Positions 1 through 8,677 of a stretch of 64,000 nt of DNA are shown piece after piece. Made by a program: the position numbers and the translations under genes. This stretch comes from Candidatus Helarchaeota archaeon (GTDB taxonomy: Archaea; Asgardarchaeota; Lokiarchaeia; Helarchaeales; RDOG01). The stretch is from the NCBI GenBank assembly GCA_019058315.1, contig JAHPZH010000002.1, positions 186,001 to 250,000 on the forward strand, given 5' to 3'. The first letter of the stretch is position 1. The number at the start of each line of letters is the position of its first letter. A model generated the notes under the pieces. That model made no database searches and was not told where the DNA came from. It worked only from the letters and a program-made list of their open reading frames with translations.

Positions 1-360
1 GTATTTGAACACTCTCGATTTACTATTCCCAGTGTAACTATATATCAAGAGGGGAAAAGTACAATAGTTACTAATTTTAAGGAAATCAGTGATAAATTAA
101 GAAGAAAACCTCAATATATCATAAAATATCTACTAGGCGAATTGGCTACACGTGGTCATTTTAAAGTAAAACAAGGTTCTGCTGCATTTATTGGTAGGTT
201 TCAAAAGGATACTTTAAATAATTTATTAATAAAATTTACAGAAAAATTTATTCGATGTGCGAATTGTAGACGTCCCGATACTCATATTTTAAAAGAGGGA
301 CGGTTTACATATTTAATTTGTGAGGCTTGTGGATCTAAACGTTCTATACCTGCACCATAG
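1..360 (+). CDS. Translation initiation factor aIF2 subunit beta, C-terminal part (5' truncated)
   Basis: The reading frame is open from base 1 and ends with TAG at 358-360, so the N-terminus lies outside the window. The visible 119 residues carry the alpha-beta core of aIF2-beta/aIF5 (SRFTIPSV, then LRRKPQYIIKYLLGEL) and a C-terminal zinc ribbon with two CxxC knuckles (CANC and CEAC, about residues 88-110). The factor is part of the heterotrimer that delivers initiator tRNA to the small ribosomal subunit. The next gene, a DUF424 protein, starts 9 bases downstream, and this pairing is common in archaea. Family assignment is firm; only the missing start is uncertain. Confidence 0.93.
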   Translation, partial: VFEHSRFTIPSVTIYQEGKSTIVTNFKEISDKLRRKPQYIIKYLLGELATRGHFKVKQGSAAFIGRFQKDTLNNLLIKFTEKFIRCANCRRPDTHILKEGRFTYLICEACGSKRSIPAP

Positions 361-369
361 GAGAGTCTA

Positions 370-666
370 ATGCAAGTATATATGAAAATAAAAAAAATCC
401 AGAACGATTTACTCGTTGCAATTAGCGATGCAAACCTATTAGGTAAATGTTTTAAGGATGGCAATCGAAAAATCGAAATAAAACCAAATTTTTATGGAAA
501 TGAATTAGTAAGTATAGAAAAAGGTATAAAGGAGCTTGAAAGAGCTACAATTGGGAATTTGGTAGGAAAATATATAATAACACACGCTATAAAAGCTGGA
601 TTCGTTCATAAAGATAGTGTTCTTTGGATTGCGGGTGTTCCCCATGCCCAGATTGTCTCATTTTAA
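370..666 (+). CDS. DUF424 family protein
   Basis: This is a 98-residue archaeal protein matching the DUF424 pattern: a central NFYGNELV segment, an ATIGNLVGKY helix and the C-terminal GVPHAQI signature. The family's biochemical role is not established. Its repeated location next to aIF2-beta suggests a link to translation. It starts at ATG 370, 9 bases after the aIF2-beta stop, with a GGAGAG ribosome-binding sequence in the gap, so the two are probably co-transcribed. An in-frame ATG at 382 is an alternative start. No membrane segment or cysteine motif is visible. Confidence 0.85.
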   Translation: MQVYMKIKKIQNDLLVAISDANLLGKCFKDGNRKIEIKPNFYGNELVSIEKGIKELERATIGNLVGKYIITHAIKAGFVHKDSVLWIAGVPHAQIVSF

Positions 667-757
667 TAAATTAATTTAGGATGCATTTTTTACATTTCTA
701 AAACATCTTAAACCCAAATAATTCTCAAGTACAGTGCAAAAGTGACTTTATTTTAGA

Positions 758-769
758 AATATATAAATA
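758..769 (+). promoter_or_regulatory. Archaeal TATA-type promoter for the 849-1819 gene pair
   Basis: An A/T box (ATATATAAATA) lies about 80-90 bases before the GTG at 849. Transcription would begin about 25 bases downstream, inside the 15-bp tandem repeats that follow. The box is inferred from composition and position only. Confidence 0.45.
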
Positions 770-782
770 AGGTTAGTTCTAC

Positions 783-836
783 ATAGTACCATACCATATA
801 GTACTATACTATATAATACTATACGATATAATATAA
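783..836 (+). repeat. 15-bp tandem repeat, three copies plus a partial fourth (candidate operator)
   Basis: Three consecutive 15-base units, ATAGTACCATACCAT (783-797), ATAGTACTATACTAT (798-812) and ATAATACTATACGAT (813-827), are followed by a decayed partial unit. Each unit contains an imperfect inverted element around GTACTAT. The array sits between the TATA-like box at 758-769 and the start codon at 849. The downstream operon encodes a MarR-type regulator, so this may be its autoregulatory operator. Confidence 0.6.
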
Positions 837-848
837 ATTAGTTAAAAG

Positions 849-1343
849 GTGAGTATATTTACAATAGAAGATCATAAAGAAAAAAAAATTAAAAATACAT
901 GCTTGAAAATAATGGAAAATGCAAATGCATGTTATCTCACAACAATAGATGAAGAAGGATTCCCAACAACTAGAGCAATGTTAAATTTAAGAAATAAAAA
1001 ACAATTCCCCAAGCTCATTAATTTATTTAATAACCATAAAGAAGATTTTTTGATCTATTTTTCAACTAATACATCTTCTAGAAAAGTAGCTCAGATCAAA
1101 GCTAATCCAAAAGCATGTGTTTATTTTTGTGATACTAAAGCTCATAAAGGGTTTAGATTGTTAGGAATAATGCAGATCGTGACTGATATGGAAGAGAAAA
1201 AAGCTCTATGGCATGATTGGTGGAAAATTTACCAATTTGATTATAATGATCCGGATTACTCAGTATTGCGGCTTTTTCCAGCATTCTTAGAATATTATTA
1301 TCAATTAGAAAATTATAGATTTGACTTAAAAGATAAAAAATAA
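849..1343 (+). CDS. Pyridoxamine 5'-phosphate oxidase-like flavin-binding protein
   Basis: The 164-residue protein has the split beta-barrel signature of the PNPOx-like / general-stress-protein-26 family: CYLTTIDEEGFPTTRAM near residues 28-44, a strand region with YFSTNTSSRK, then KANPKACVYF. Members bind FMN or F420 and act as small reductases or heme-related proteins; the substrate here cannot be read from sequence. It starts at GTG 849, which overlaps its AAAGGTG ribosome-binding sequence. The MarR regulator follows 26 bases later in the same direction, so the pair probably forms a self-regulated operon controlled through the tandem repeats just upstream. Confidence 0.8.
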   Translation: MSIFTIEDHKEKKIKNTCLKIMENANACYLTTIDEEGFPTTRAMLNLRNKKQFPKLINLFNNHKEDFLIYFSTNTSSRKVAQIKANPKACVYFCDTKAHKGFRLLGIMQIVTDMEEKKALWHDWWKIYQFDYNDPDYSVLRLFPAFLEYYYQLENYRFDLKDKK

Positions 1344-1369
1344 TCTCAATTTCAACTTAGAAGAGAAAA

Positions 1370-1819
1370 ATGAAGGATTTACCAGCAGGTGGTTTCCTAA
1401 TTGGAATGATACACCGTTTAGGGGGTCGAATTTTCGCTAAAAAATTAAAAAAATTTAATATTGATATAAATCCCGCCCAAGGAAGAATTTTATTTGTTTT
1501 ATGGAGTAGAGATAAAATATCAATTAACGAATTAGCGAAAAAAACCTCAATGGGTAAATCTACTCTAACAAGCATGCTAGATCGGCTTGAAAAGGCTGGA
1601 CATTTGCTCCGTAGACCTACTGATAAAGATAGACGCAAATATTTGATAGAACTCACTGAAAAGCATAAAAATCTTCAAAATTTATACAAACAAGTCTCAG
1701 ATGAAATGACAGAAATATTCTATAAAGACTTTCAAAAAACTGAAATTAACGAGTTCGAAGATTATTTAAAGCGAATTCTGATCAATCTTAAAGATTATGA
1801 GGAAGCAGATAAAGAATAA
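1370..1819 (+). CDS. MarR family winged-helix transcriptional regulator
   Basis: The 149-residue protein has MarR architecture: an N-terminal dimerisation helix, a winged helix (INELAKKTSMGKSTLTSMLDR, residues about 51-71) with the wing ending in the DKDRRKY signature (about 84-90), and a C-terminal dimerisation helix. MarR proteins usually repress their own operon until a small ligand binds. The gene follows the flavoprotein at 849 by 26 bases. The 15-bp repeats at 783-827 are the obvious candidate binding site. The ligand is unknown. Confidence 0.9.
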   Translation: MKDLPAGGFLIGMIHRLGGRIFAKKLKKFNIDINPAQGRILFVLWSRDKISINELAKKTSMGKSTLTSMLDRLEKAGHLLRRPTDKDRRKYLIELTEKHKNLQNLYKQVSDEMTEIFYKDFQKTEINEFEDYLKRILINLKDYEEADKE

Positions 1820-1931
1820 TTCGTTGAAATAAATTTACTCATTTATAAAATCGATTTTAAAAATATTTCAGTTTAATTTAAATTACCTTATTTAAGGAAA
1901 TTCCATCAGAAATTCTTTTAATTTATAATCT

Positions 1932-2792
1932 TTAATTTTTTATTCCCAAGAGTTTAACAGAATTTTTACCTAAAATCTTCTTTTTGAAACTTTTAGAAAT
2001 AGGTAAAGATTCAATAGCAGGTAGAATTTTATTCCAATGGCAAATTGGATGATCAGATGCGAATAATACTTTTTCTTCAGCATCGTATTTTGAAAAAGCA
2101 TCCCAAGGGAACCAAGGATAAAGATCTGGATGTGCTGATATATCAATATAAACATTAGGATGTCTAACTGTCACAGACCAAGCATCCCAGAACCATGGAG
2201 TGCCCATATGTCCCATTATTATTGTCATATCCTCATGACGCAGAGCTAACTCATCGATGAGCATAGGATGCCCATATTTTGCTATGGAACCTCCAGTTGA
2301 AACTTGATGCCCCGTATGAATCCAAAGCGGGATATTAAAATCTTTAATTCGCCGCCATAGCGGATCATATTGCATATCTGATATATCAAACTTCTGAACT
2401 GGTGGCACAAGTTTTACACCTTTAAGTTCTAGAGATGATATTGCATATTCCAGTTGTTCATTTGCATCAGGTGCTGGAACATCGATACATGCAAACCCAA
2501 TTAATTTTTTCGGAAATCTGGCTACAAGATCAGCTACATCATCATTAGTTACTAAGCAAACCCCATAAGCTGTAGTTATATTGAATGAAACGATGACTGC
2601 TTTGTCAATTCCGAATTTCTCCATTAAAGATATATAATCATCGATCGAAGTATTATTTGCTATGGTTTTTAAAAGTGGACTCATTAATCGGTGTTTCTTG
2701 GGGTCACTTCCCCACATCACATCCGCAATTTTATTCAAATCGCTCCAACTTACTTCTTTACAAAAAGGATGCATATGCATATCTATTATCAA
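1932..2792 (-). CDS. Amidohydrolase-2 family metal-dependent hydrolase
   Basis: This 286-residue TIM-barrel protein of the amidohydrolase-2 family (COG2159, decarboxylase/hydrolase type) begins with the metal-binding motif DMHMHP at residues 4-9. Further expected metal and catalytic positions are present: HTGH near residue 160, IMGHMG near 193 and FASDHP near 245. No secretion signal is seen. It is transcribed away from the acyl-CoA ligase at 2883, with about 90 bases between the two starts, so a shared divergent promoter region is likely. The substrate is unknown; relatives act on aromatic carboxylates. Confidence 0.82.
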   Translation of the reverse strand: MIIDMHMHPFCKEVSWSDLNKIADVMWGSDPKKHRLMSPLLKTIANNTSIDDYISLMEKFGIDKAVIVSFNITTAYGVCLVTNDDVADLVARFPKKLIGFACIDVPAPDANEQLEYAISSLELKGVKLVPPVQKFDISDMQYDPLWRRIKDFNIPLWIHTGHQVSTGGSIAKYGHPMLIDELALRHEDMTIIMGHMGTPWFWDAWSVTVRHPNVYIDISAHPDLYPWFPWDAFSKYDAEEKVLFASDHPICHWNKILPAIESLPISKSFKKKILGKNSVKLLGIKN

Positions 2793-2882
2793 TTTTTAAT
2801 CACTTTTTCATTTTTAGAAAACTATACAATAATCAATTGCTAAAAATTAATATAAAAAAATATGAAAAGATAAATCTAATAA

Positions 2883-4646
2883 ATGATTCATGAGTCGATT
2901 AGAATGGGAGAAAAAACTTTTTGTGATGATTGGAATTTTGACCCAAAGGAATTAGCTGATTACCAAAATTTAGGAGATTATAGACCTTATCGGGCATGGA
3001 TTGATAAAGTACCTGATGATATAGCAAAAACAGTTAATTATCCAAATTTAAAGGGTGCACATTGTATCTTAAAAAGAACTGCGAAAAAAAATCCTAATAA
3101 TTTAGCAATATATGATTATGATAATAAAGTAAAATATACATATCATGAATTAAATTACCATGTGGATCAAGTATCAACTGGTCTATTAGAGCTCGGGGTT
3201 CAAAAGCAGGATGGTATTGCATTTTATGGTTCAAATTGTCCTGAATACATGTTTTCACTGTTTGCTGCAAATCAAATTGGTGCTGTATGGGTACCCATTA
3301 ACCCTCTTTTAAAAAAGAAGGAAATATTACATATTTTGAATGATAGTGGAATTGTGAACACAATAATTACTCATGAAAATCAATATACAACTTTAAAACG
3401 TGCATTAAAAGAAAAATCTGTTAAAAATGTTATTGTTGTTCAAAAACAAAAAGAACAAAAGGGCGATTTTATCAATTTTGATGAATATTTTTTAAAATTT
3501 CCTTCAGAAAAACCAGAAATTACAATTAATACCAAAGAAGATTTGTTAGCTCTTATGTATACTGGTGGCACTACGGGACTACCCAAAGGTGTAATGCTAA
3601 CTCATTCAAATATTATAGCAAATACATTTCAAACCGCCTTTTACTTGGATCCAGCTGAAGGAATTATGGATAAATATGGACGATATGTAAACATGGCCGT
3701 TCTTCCTCTAGCTCACATCTTTGGTCTCTATCTAGTTTATGCAACAGTTAATCAAGCATATTCGAATATAATGCTCCAATATGATGCAAAAACAGTTTTG
3801 GAATTAATCCAGAAATATAAGGTCACGATGTTCTCTGGGGTCCCTACTCACTACCAGATTCTTGCAAATTATCCAGATTTTAATAAATATGATATTACAA
3901 GTCTAGAATTAATAACATCTGCAGGTGCAGCATTACCTCAAAAAGTTGCACAAATTTTCAAAGATGTGGGGAAAGTCATTGTTAAACAAGGCTATGGTTT
4001 AACTGAATGTAGCCCAGCAACTCATTTACAACCCGATTGGTTAGAATATAAACCAGATTCGATTGGAGTTCCTATTATCGATACTGATTGTCTGATTATT
4101 GATCCAGAGGACACAGAAAAGGAACAAGAATTTGGCCAAGCTGGAGAATTGATTATTCACGGACCTCAAGTCATGAAAGGGTATTGGAAAAAACCTAAGG
4201 CTACTGAAAAAGTGCTTATAAAACGAAATGATAATAAAACTTGGTTAAGAACGGGTGATATCGTTAAAATGGATGAAAGTGGATATTTCTATGTCGTTGG
4301 GCGAAGCAAGGAAATGATAAAGTATAAAGGCTATCGGATCTTGCCTTTTGAAATTGAAAATACCTTATATGAACACCCTGATATATTAGAGGCGGCAGTG
4401 ATTGGAATTCCTGATGATATTGTAGGAGAAAAAATTAAAGCTTTTGTTAAATTAAAACCAGAAAGTAAAGGAAAGGTGACAGAAGACCAAATTATCGAAT
4501 GGGCTAAAGAAAACATGGCAGGTTATAAATATCCAAGGGAAGTGGAATTTGTCGGTATTATTCCAAAATCACCCGTCGGAAAAGTATTAAGAAGGGCATT
4601 TCGAGAACAAGAGTTAAAAAAACGTGGTATAGATCGAGAGATATAA
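2883..4646 (+). CDS. AMP-forming acyl-CoA synthetase/ligase
   Basis: The 587-residue protein belongs to the ANL superfamily. It has the P-loop MYTGGTTGLPKG (about residues 225-236), the A5 motif YGLTECSP (about 371-378), TGDIVKMDESGYFYVVGR with hinge region (about 458-475), and the catalytic lysine in PVGKVLRR (about 565). It adenylates a carboxylic acid and transfers it to CoA. The general fold resembles long- and medium-chain fatty-acyl-CoA ligases, but chain length cannot be read. ATG 2883 lacks a clear ribosome-binding site, and ATG 2904 is an alternative. An AT-rich, T-run terminator-like stretch follows at 4647-4665. Confidence 0.92.
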   Translation: MIHESIRMGEKTFCDDWNFDPKELADYQNLGDYRPYRAWIDKVPDDIAKTVNYPNLKGAHCILKRTAKKNPNNLAIYDYDNKVKYTYHELNYHVDQVSTGLLELGVQKQDGIAFYGSNCPEYMFSLFAANQIGAVWVPINPLLKKKEILHILNDSGIVNTIITHENQYTTLKRALKEKSVKNVIVVQKQKEQKGDFINFDEYFLKFPSEKPEITINTKEDLLALMYTGGTTGLPKGVMLTHSNIIANTFQTAFYLDPAEGIMDKYGRYVNMAVLPLAHIFGLYLVYATVNQAYSNIMLQYDAKTVLELIQKYKVTMFSGVPTHYQILANYPDFNKYDITSLELITSAGAALPQKVAQIFKDVGKVIVKQGYGLTECSPATHLQPDWLEYKPDSIGVPIIDTDCLIIDPEDTEKEQEFGQAGELIIHGPQVMKGYWKKPKATEKVLIKRNDNKTWLRTGDIVKMDESGYFYVVGRSKEMIKYKGYRILPFEIENTLYEHPDILEAAVIGIPDDIVGEKIKAFVKLKPESKGKVTEDQIIEWAKENMAGYKYPREVEFVGIIPKSPVGKVLRRAFREQELKKRGIDREI

Positions 4647-4711
4647 AACAATTTTTTATTTTTTTATGTTTAATTAGTTAAATTTGAAATAAATTCTTTT
4701 TTGGTTACTCA

Positions 4712-5842
4712 ATGACAAAAAAATATAAACGATTTTGTATAAATTGTGGTAAAACGGGTTTTTCAAAGGAAGAATTGGTTGAAGGTCTTTGTTTCAATTG
4801 TTATCAAGAGAAAAATCCCTTGATTACTTTAAAAAAACAGCCTATTATTCATTTATGCAAAATTTGTTTAGCTATCAAAATAAAAAAAGATTGGGTAAAA
4901 ACGGATGAATTGAATTTTTATGATAAAGTCGATAAATTACTTAATGACGAGGCTCAAACATATTTTAAAATTGATCCTGATATTACCGTTAAAATAAAGC
5001 TTGATAAGTCTTCTGGAATTCAAGATTTATTACAATATAATATAATAAATTTTGATGTAAACTATAATGGCAAAGTTCGTAATCTCTTCGAGGTAAATGA
5101 GAGCCAAATTCATTCAGCTAAAATTAAACATGATATCTGTGAAAATTGTAAAGGTTATAAATCAAGGGTTTCCAAATCTAAAATTCGAATTATTGCAAAA
5201 AAGAGAAATATTAATGAAACCGAAATTGAAGAAATAATAAAATTATTTAAGGATAGCGCAAATATCTATAAAGATCCAAATCTATATATTTTGAGTCCTA
5301 TTTTATCTAAAACGGAATTAATTTTCAGAGTAAGCTCAATTGATTTTGCTAGAACTATTGCAAATCAATTGAAAAGTAGATTTGGCGCAGTAATAAGAGA
5401 ATCGGTTAAATTTGTAGATCGAGAAAAATCAAAAGCTAAAAAACAAGATTTAAATATTTTAGTTAGATTAATGCCATTTTTTCCGAATGATATTGTTAAA
5501 TATATGAATAATTTGTACTATGTAATCTCAATACATGGAGATAATGTTAATTGTTTTGATTTTAAAGCCAAAGAGATAAAAAAATTTAAATCGAAGCAAA
5601 TAATTAATGGTGAAAGATATTTACCTAGATCAAAATTAGAAAAATTTATTATCACCGCAATTTATAAAGATGTAATTCAAATTATGGATTTAAAAACCTT
5701 TCAAACCTTTGAAATCGAAATAAAAAACCAACCACATTTACATAAAATAAATGAAGGAACAGAAATTAATGGATTTAGAGAAGGTGAAAGCTTATACTTA
5801 ATTCCCTTTATTATTCAAGGATCGGATGTAAAAAATGAGTAA
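4712..5842 (+). CDS. NMD3 family protein (archaeal ribosome-associated export factor homologue)
   Basis: This 376-residue archaeal NMD3 homologue (COG1499) has an N-terminal double zinc-binding region: CINC at residues 9-12, CFNC near 28, CKIC near 48 and a later CENC near 142. The basic central domain follows. In eukaryotes NMD3 escorts the 60S subunit from the nucleus. In archaea it is presumed to act in late large-subunit assembly or anti-association. The last 8 bases overlap the start of the geranylgeranyl reductase gene, indicating translational coupling. No C-terminal nuclear signals are expected or seen. Confidence 0.85.
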   Translation: MTKKYKRFCINCGKTGFSKEELVEGLCFNCYQEKNPLITLKKQPIIHLCKICLAIKIKKDWVKTDELNFYDKVDKLLNDEAQTYFKIDPDITVKIKLDKSSGIQDLLQYNIINFDVNYNGKVRNLFEVNESQIHSAKIKHDICENCKGYKSRVSKSKIRIIAKKRNINETEIEEIIKLFKDSANIYKDPNLYILSPILSKTELIFRVSSIDFARTIANQLKSRFGAVIRESVKFVDREKSKAKKQDLNILVRLMPFFPNDIVKYMNNLYYVISIHGDNVNCFDFKAKEIKKFKSKQIINGERYLPRSKLEKFIITAIYKDVIQIMDLKTFQTFEIEIKNQPHLHKINEGTEINGFREGESLYLIPFIIQGSDVKNE

Positions 5843-6938
5843 AATTTGGGATGTAGCAATTGTTGGTAGTGGGCCTGCAGGATCTACTGCTGCGATGACA
5901 TTAGCTAAAGCCGGATTTAAAACTGTATTAATTGAAAAGGATAAATTACCTAGATATAAGGTCTGTGGAGGAGCTATCCCCCAAGAATTTGTAGAAAAAA
6001 TGAAAATACCAAATGAAATTATTGAAAGGAAATTTGATTCCCTCATTCTCCATCATTTAGGTGATGAAATCTATCGTAAAGGTGAGGGTGCTTGTGTTTG
6101 GAGGTCAGATTTAGATAAATATATGACTGATTTAGCAGTAAATGCTAATGCTACTTTATTGGAAGGAAGTAAAATAATAAAAGCTACTTCTAAAAATCAA
6201 ATATTTACATTATTCACTTATAATTCAAAAATTCAAAGTAGAATTTTAATTGCTGCTGATGGTGTCCCTTCAACCATCTTAAAATCTTTTGGGTGGAAAA
6301 GTTTTCCTCAGAATGATATCGCTCAGACATTAACCTATGAAATAAAAATATCTGAAAAGAATATTGATAAAAGATTAGGCGAGACTAGTATGCACTTATA
6401 CTTTGGGAAAAAAGATATTTGTGATATAGGATATGCTTGGCTTTTCCCAAAGAGAGAAGTAATAAGCGTTGGCTGGGGATGCGAATTATCCAAAATAAAG
6501 AATGTTCGGGAAGAATTTCAAAACTTTTTGAAAATTGTCAAGAATGTGATTCATGATGGTAAAACAATAAAAAAAGCTGCACATTTAGTCCCTGTTGGAT
6601 TTCAAAATAAGTTTAATGATAATGGATTGGTAGCTGTAGGGGATGCTGCTGGATTTGTTGATCCTTTAAGTGGGAAAGGTATTGCATATGCTGCAAGTTC
6701 TGGAGTAATAGCCGGAAAAGTTATTAAAAAAGCTTTGGAAGAAGAAAATAAACAGATTATTTCAACAGAATATGAAAAAGAACTAAATTCAGAATTTTTA
6801 AAGGCGCTAAAAGCTAAAAAAAAGATACAACCAGATGTTTATAAGTCAGATGATAATATAAGACGATTTTTAAATCTGTGGAAAGATAATAGATCTACAA
6901 TTATTGCCCAAAAATTATGGGATTTAAAGGATAATTAA
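5835..6938 (+). CDS. Geranylgeranyl reductase family protein (FAD-dependent)
   Basis: The 367-residue flavoprotein has a Rossmann FAD motif GSGPAGSTAA (residues 11-20), the family signature KLPRYKVCGGA (about 37-47) with its conserved cysteine, and the second FAD motif GDAAGFVDPLSGKGI (about 268-282). Archaeal members hydrogenate the double bonds of geranylgeranyl chains in ether lipids. The start ATG overlaps the end of nmd3. Other subfamily members reduce quinone or chlorophyll precursors, so the lipid role is the best inference rather than a proof. Confidence 0.88.
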   Translation: MSKIWDVAIVGSGPAGSTAAMTLAKAGFKTVLIEKDKLPRYKVCGGAIPQEFVEKMKIPNEIIERKFDSLILHHLGDEIYRKGEGACVWRSDLDKYMTDLAVNANATLLEGSKIIKATSKNQIFTLFTYNSKIQSRILIAADGVPSTILKSFGWKSFPQNDIAQTLTYEIKISEKNIDKRLGETSMHLYFGKKDICDIGYAWLFPKREVISVGWGCELSKIKNVREEFQNFLKIVKNVIHDGKTIKKAAHLVPVGFQNKFNDNGLVAVGDAAGFVDPLSGKGIAYAASSGVIAGKVIKKALEEENKQIISTEYEKELNSEFLKALKAKKKIQPDVYKSDDNIRRFLNLWKDNRSTIIAQKLWDLKDN

Positions 6939-7019
6939 ACATACAATATTATAAAAATCTAAATTTTACTATACTATTTATTATTTAGATTCTAAGTTAA
7001 TCCATTGAGGATTATTTCT

Positions 7020-7790
7020 ATGGGAACAGATGAAAAAATAGAACGATTAGAAAGAAAAATTGATAAAAGAAGGATTAGAGAAAAACGATCGGAAGATCAA
7101 TCTGCTATTGAAGGAACTTTCGACACAGCTACGATAATGATATTATACGAATTAATAAATAAGCATGTATTAGATTACTTAGGTGGAGTAATTTCTACTG
7201 GAAAAGAAGCCAACGTTTACAAAGGTTTTGGAGAAGACGGTGAAATATATGCTGTTAAAATTTATCGCATCAAAACAGCCGATGCTAATTTTATGAAACA
7301 ATATATCATAGGAGATCCTAGATTTAAACGTGTTAGAAAAAAAACACATGATCTAGTTTATACATGGGCAGAAAAGGAATTTAAGAATTTAAAACGGGCA
7401 CATTCTGCAGGTGTGAGAGTTCCTAATCCAATTCACGTTAAAAAAAACATTTTAGTTATGGAATTTATTGGCGAAGGGGACATTTCTGCTCCCCGTTTAA
7501 AGGATTCACCACCTAAGAAACCACAAATGGTATTTAATAAAATTTATTCCTATATGAAGGGATTATACCAAAAAGCTAGACTTGTTCATGCAGATTTAAG
7601 CGAATATAATATCCTCATGTGGAAAGGACCAGTTATTATTGATATTTCTCAAGCGGTAACTCTAGAACATCCCAATGCTGAAGAATTCCTACTCAGGGAC
7701 ATTCAAAATATATTAAAATATTTTAACCAATTCAAAGGGATTAAACTTCCTACTTTAAAAAAAGCATACAAAGAGATTACGAAGGTTTAA
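7020..7790 (+). CDS. RIO1-type serine protein kinase
   Basis: This RIO1 kinase of 256 residues from the chosen start has the nucleotide loop STGKEANVY (about residues 59-67), the catalytic loop HADLSEYN (about 190-197) and the metal-binding IIDISQ (about 205-210). RIO1 acts as an ATPase/kinase in the final maturation of the small ribosomal subunit. ATG 7020 is preferred over the upstream TTG 7005 because a TGAGG ribosome-binding site lies at 7006-7010, about 9 bases before the ATG. The KH-domain gene starts 13 bases downstream, as in many archaea. Confidence 0.93.
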   Translation: MGTDEKIERLERKIDKRRIREKRSEDQSAIEGTFDTATIMILYELINKHVLDYLGGVISTGKEANVYKGFGEDGEIYAVKIYRIKTADANFMKQYIIGDPRFKRVRKKTHDLVYTWAEKEFKNLKRAHSAGVRVPNPIHVKKNILVMEFIGEGDISAPRLKDSPPKKPQMVFNKIYSYMKGLYQKARLVHADLSEYNILMWKGPVIIDISQAVTLEHPNAEEFLLRDIQNILKYFNQFKGIKLPTLKKAYKEITKV

Positions 7791-7803
7791 ATGAGGCATA
7801 TTA

Positions 7804-8388
7804 TTGTCTGCTAATCAAGAATTTTTTGTTAAAATCGCTAAAAATCGCATTGCTGTGTTAATTGGACCAAATGGGGAAACCAAATCATTAATTGAAAGGA
7901 AAACTAATTCTAAAATTGATATTAATAGTAAAGAGGGGGATGTTACAATTTCTTCAACATCTAAAACAACTGATCCTCTTTCTATCTGGACTGCAAAAGA
8001 TATTGTAACAGCGATTGGTAGAGGTTTTAGTCCAGAAAAAACGTATTCACTATTAAATGAAGAAATAATGTTAGAGGTAATAGATTTAAGTATTTTTTGT
8101 GGTAAATCAAAAAGTAAATTATTACGTTTAAAGGGTCGAATAATTGGAGAAAAAGGTAAGACCCGAAGAATGATTGAAGAATTAACAGAAGCATATATTT
8201 CTGTATTCGGACATACTGTTGGGATAATTGGTGAGCAATTATCTCTGGAAACAGCTAAAAAAGCTATTATGATGTTAATTAAGGGGTCACAGCATTCTTC
8301 AGTTTACAAATTTTTAGGTAGAAAGCGAGATAAAATTAAAAAAACTAAATTCTCAATCTGGAAACCATTTCAACTAGAGGAAGAATAA
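7804..8388 (+). CDS. KH-domain RNA-binding protein, Pno1/Dim2-like
   Basis: The 194-residue protein has two KH domains. The first carries IGPNGETKSLIERKT (about residues 21-35) and the second IIGEKGKTRRMIEELT (about 114-129), each with the GxxG loop. It is the archaeal counterpart of Pno1/Dim2 (COG1094), a small-subunit processing factor that binds near the 3' end of 16S/18S rRNA. The start is TTG 7804, supported by a GAGG ribosome-binding site just after the rio1 stop. Pairing with rio1 supports the role. Confidence 0.9.
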   Translation: MSANQEFFVKIAKNRIAVLIGPNGETKSLIERKTNSKIDINSKEGDVTISSTSKTTDPLSIWTAKDIVTAIGRGFSPEKTYSLLNEEIMLEVIDLSIFCGKSKSKLLRLKGRIIGEKGKTRRMIEELTEAYISVFGHTVGIIGEQLSLETAKKAIMMLIKGSQHSSVYKFLGRKRDKIKKTKFSIWKPFQLEEE

Positions 8389-8458
8389 TTATTTTGTGTC
8401 AGATTATAAAGTATTAATATGGATAAATAGAAAATCCACTATTTATAAGGCTTTATCA

Positions 8459-8486
8459 TTCTTGAAATGTTCAAGATTTTTTATTT
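8459..8486 (+). terminator. Hairpin plus T-run after the rio1-KH operon
   Basis: A short stem CTTGAA / TTCAAG with a 3-base loop is followed directly by TTTTTTATTTTA on the plus strand, about 75 bases after the KH gene stop. It looks like a transcription end signal for the plus-strand operon. It also marks the boundary with the tiny minus-strand gene at 8486-8563. Confidence 0.45.
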
Positions 8487-8563
8487 TACTTTTTACTTCC
8501 ACTAACTCTACCAGCAACCTTTTTCTTTTTCAATTTTATTTTTTTTGGTGGTCTTTTCTTCAT
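8486..8563 (-). CDS. 25-residue lysine-rich micropeptide (hypothetical)
   Basis: A short minus-strand frame opens at ATG 8563, preceded by a good GAGGTG ribosome-binding site, and closes with TAA at 8486-8488. Of its 25 residues 13 are Lys and 2 are Arg; it begins MKKRPPKKIKLKKKKV and ends SGSKK. Size and charge are reminiscent of the tiny ribosomal protein eL41, but the sequence is not recognisably that protein. It lies alone between convergent genes. Low-complexity AT-rich DNA encodes lysine easily, so chance is possible; the ribosome-binding site is the main support. Confidence 0.4.
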   Translation of the reverse strand: MKKRPPKKIKLKKKKVAGRVSGSKK

Positions 8564-8677
8564 TTAAAACACCTCAATTCTTTTATATTCTTTTTAAAAT
8601 ATTCAAATTATTAATTTAGAGTTAAAGATTTATCGAATTTTATTATTTAAACATTAAGTTAAAAAAAAATGAAAAAA

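Noticed and set aside
783..836. CRISPR-like repeat array
   Set aside because: Units are directly abutting 15-mers with no spacers and sit at a promoter.
2657..2893. Plus-strand 78-residue frame across the divergent promoter
   Set aside because: Antisense to the amidohydrolase start and runs into the acyl-CoA ligase start; no motif.
7005..7019. TTG 7005 as the rio1 start
   Set aside because: It overlaps the TGAGG ribosome-binding sequence that is ideally placed for ATG 7020.
8396..8614. Plus-strand 72-residue reading frame after the KH gene
   Set aside because: Phe/Leu-rich shadow of AT-rich DNA that lies opposite the Lys-rich minus-strand micropeptide and runs through a terminator-like hairpin.
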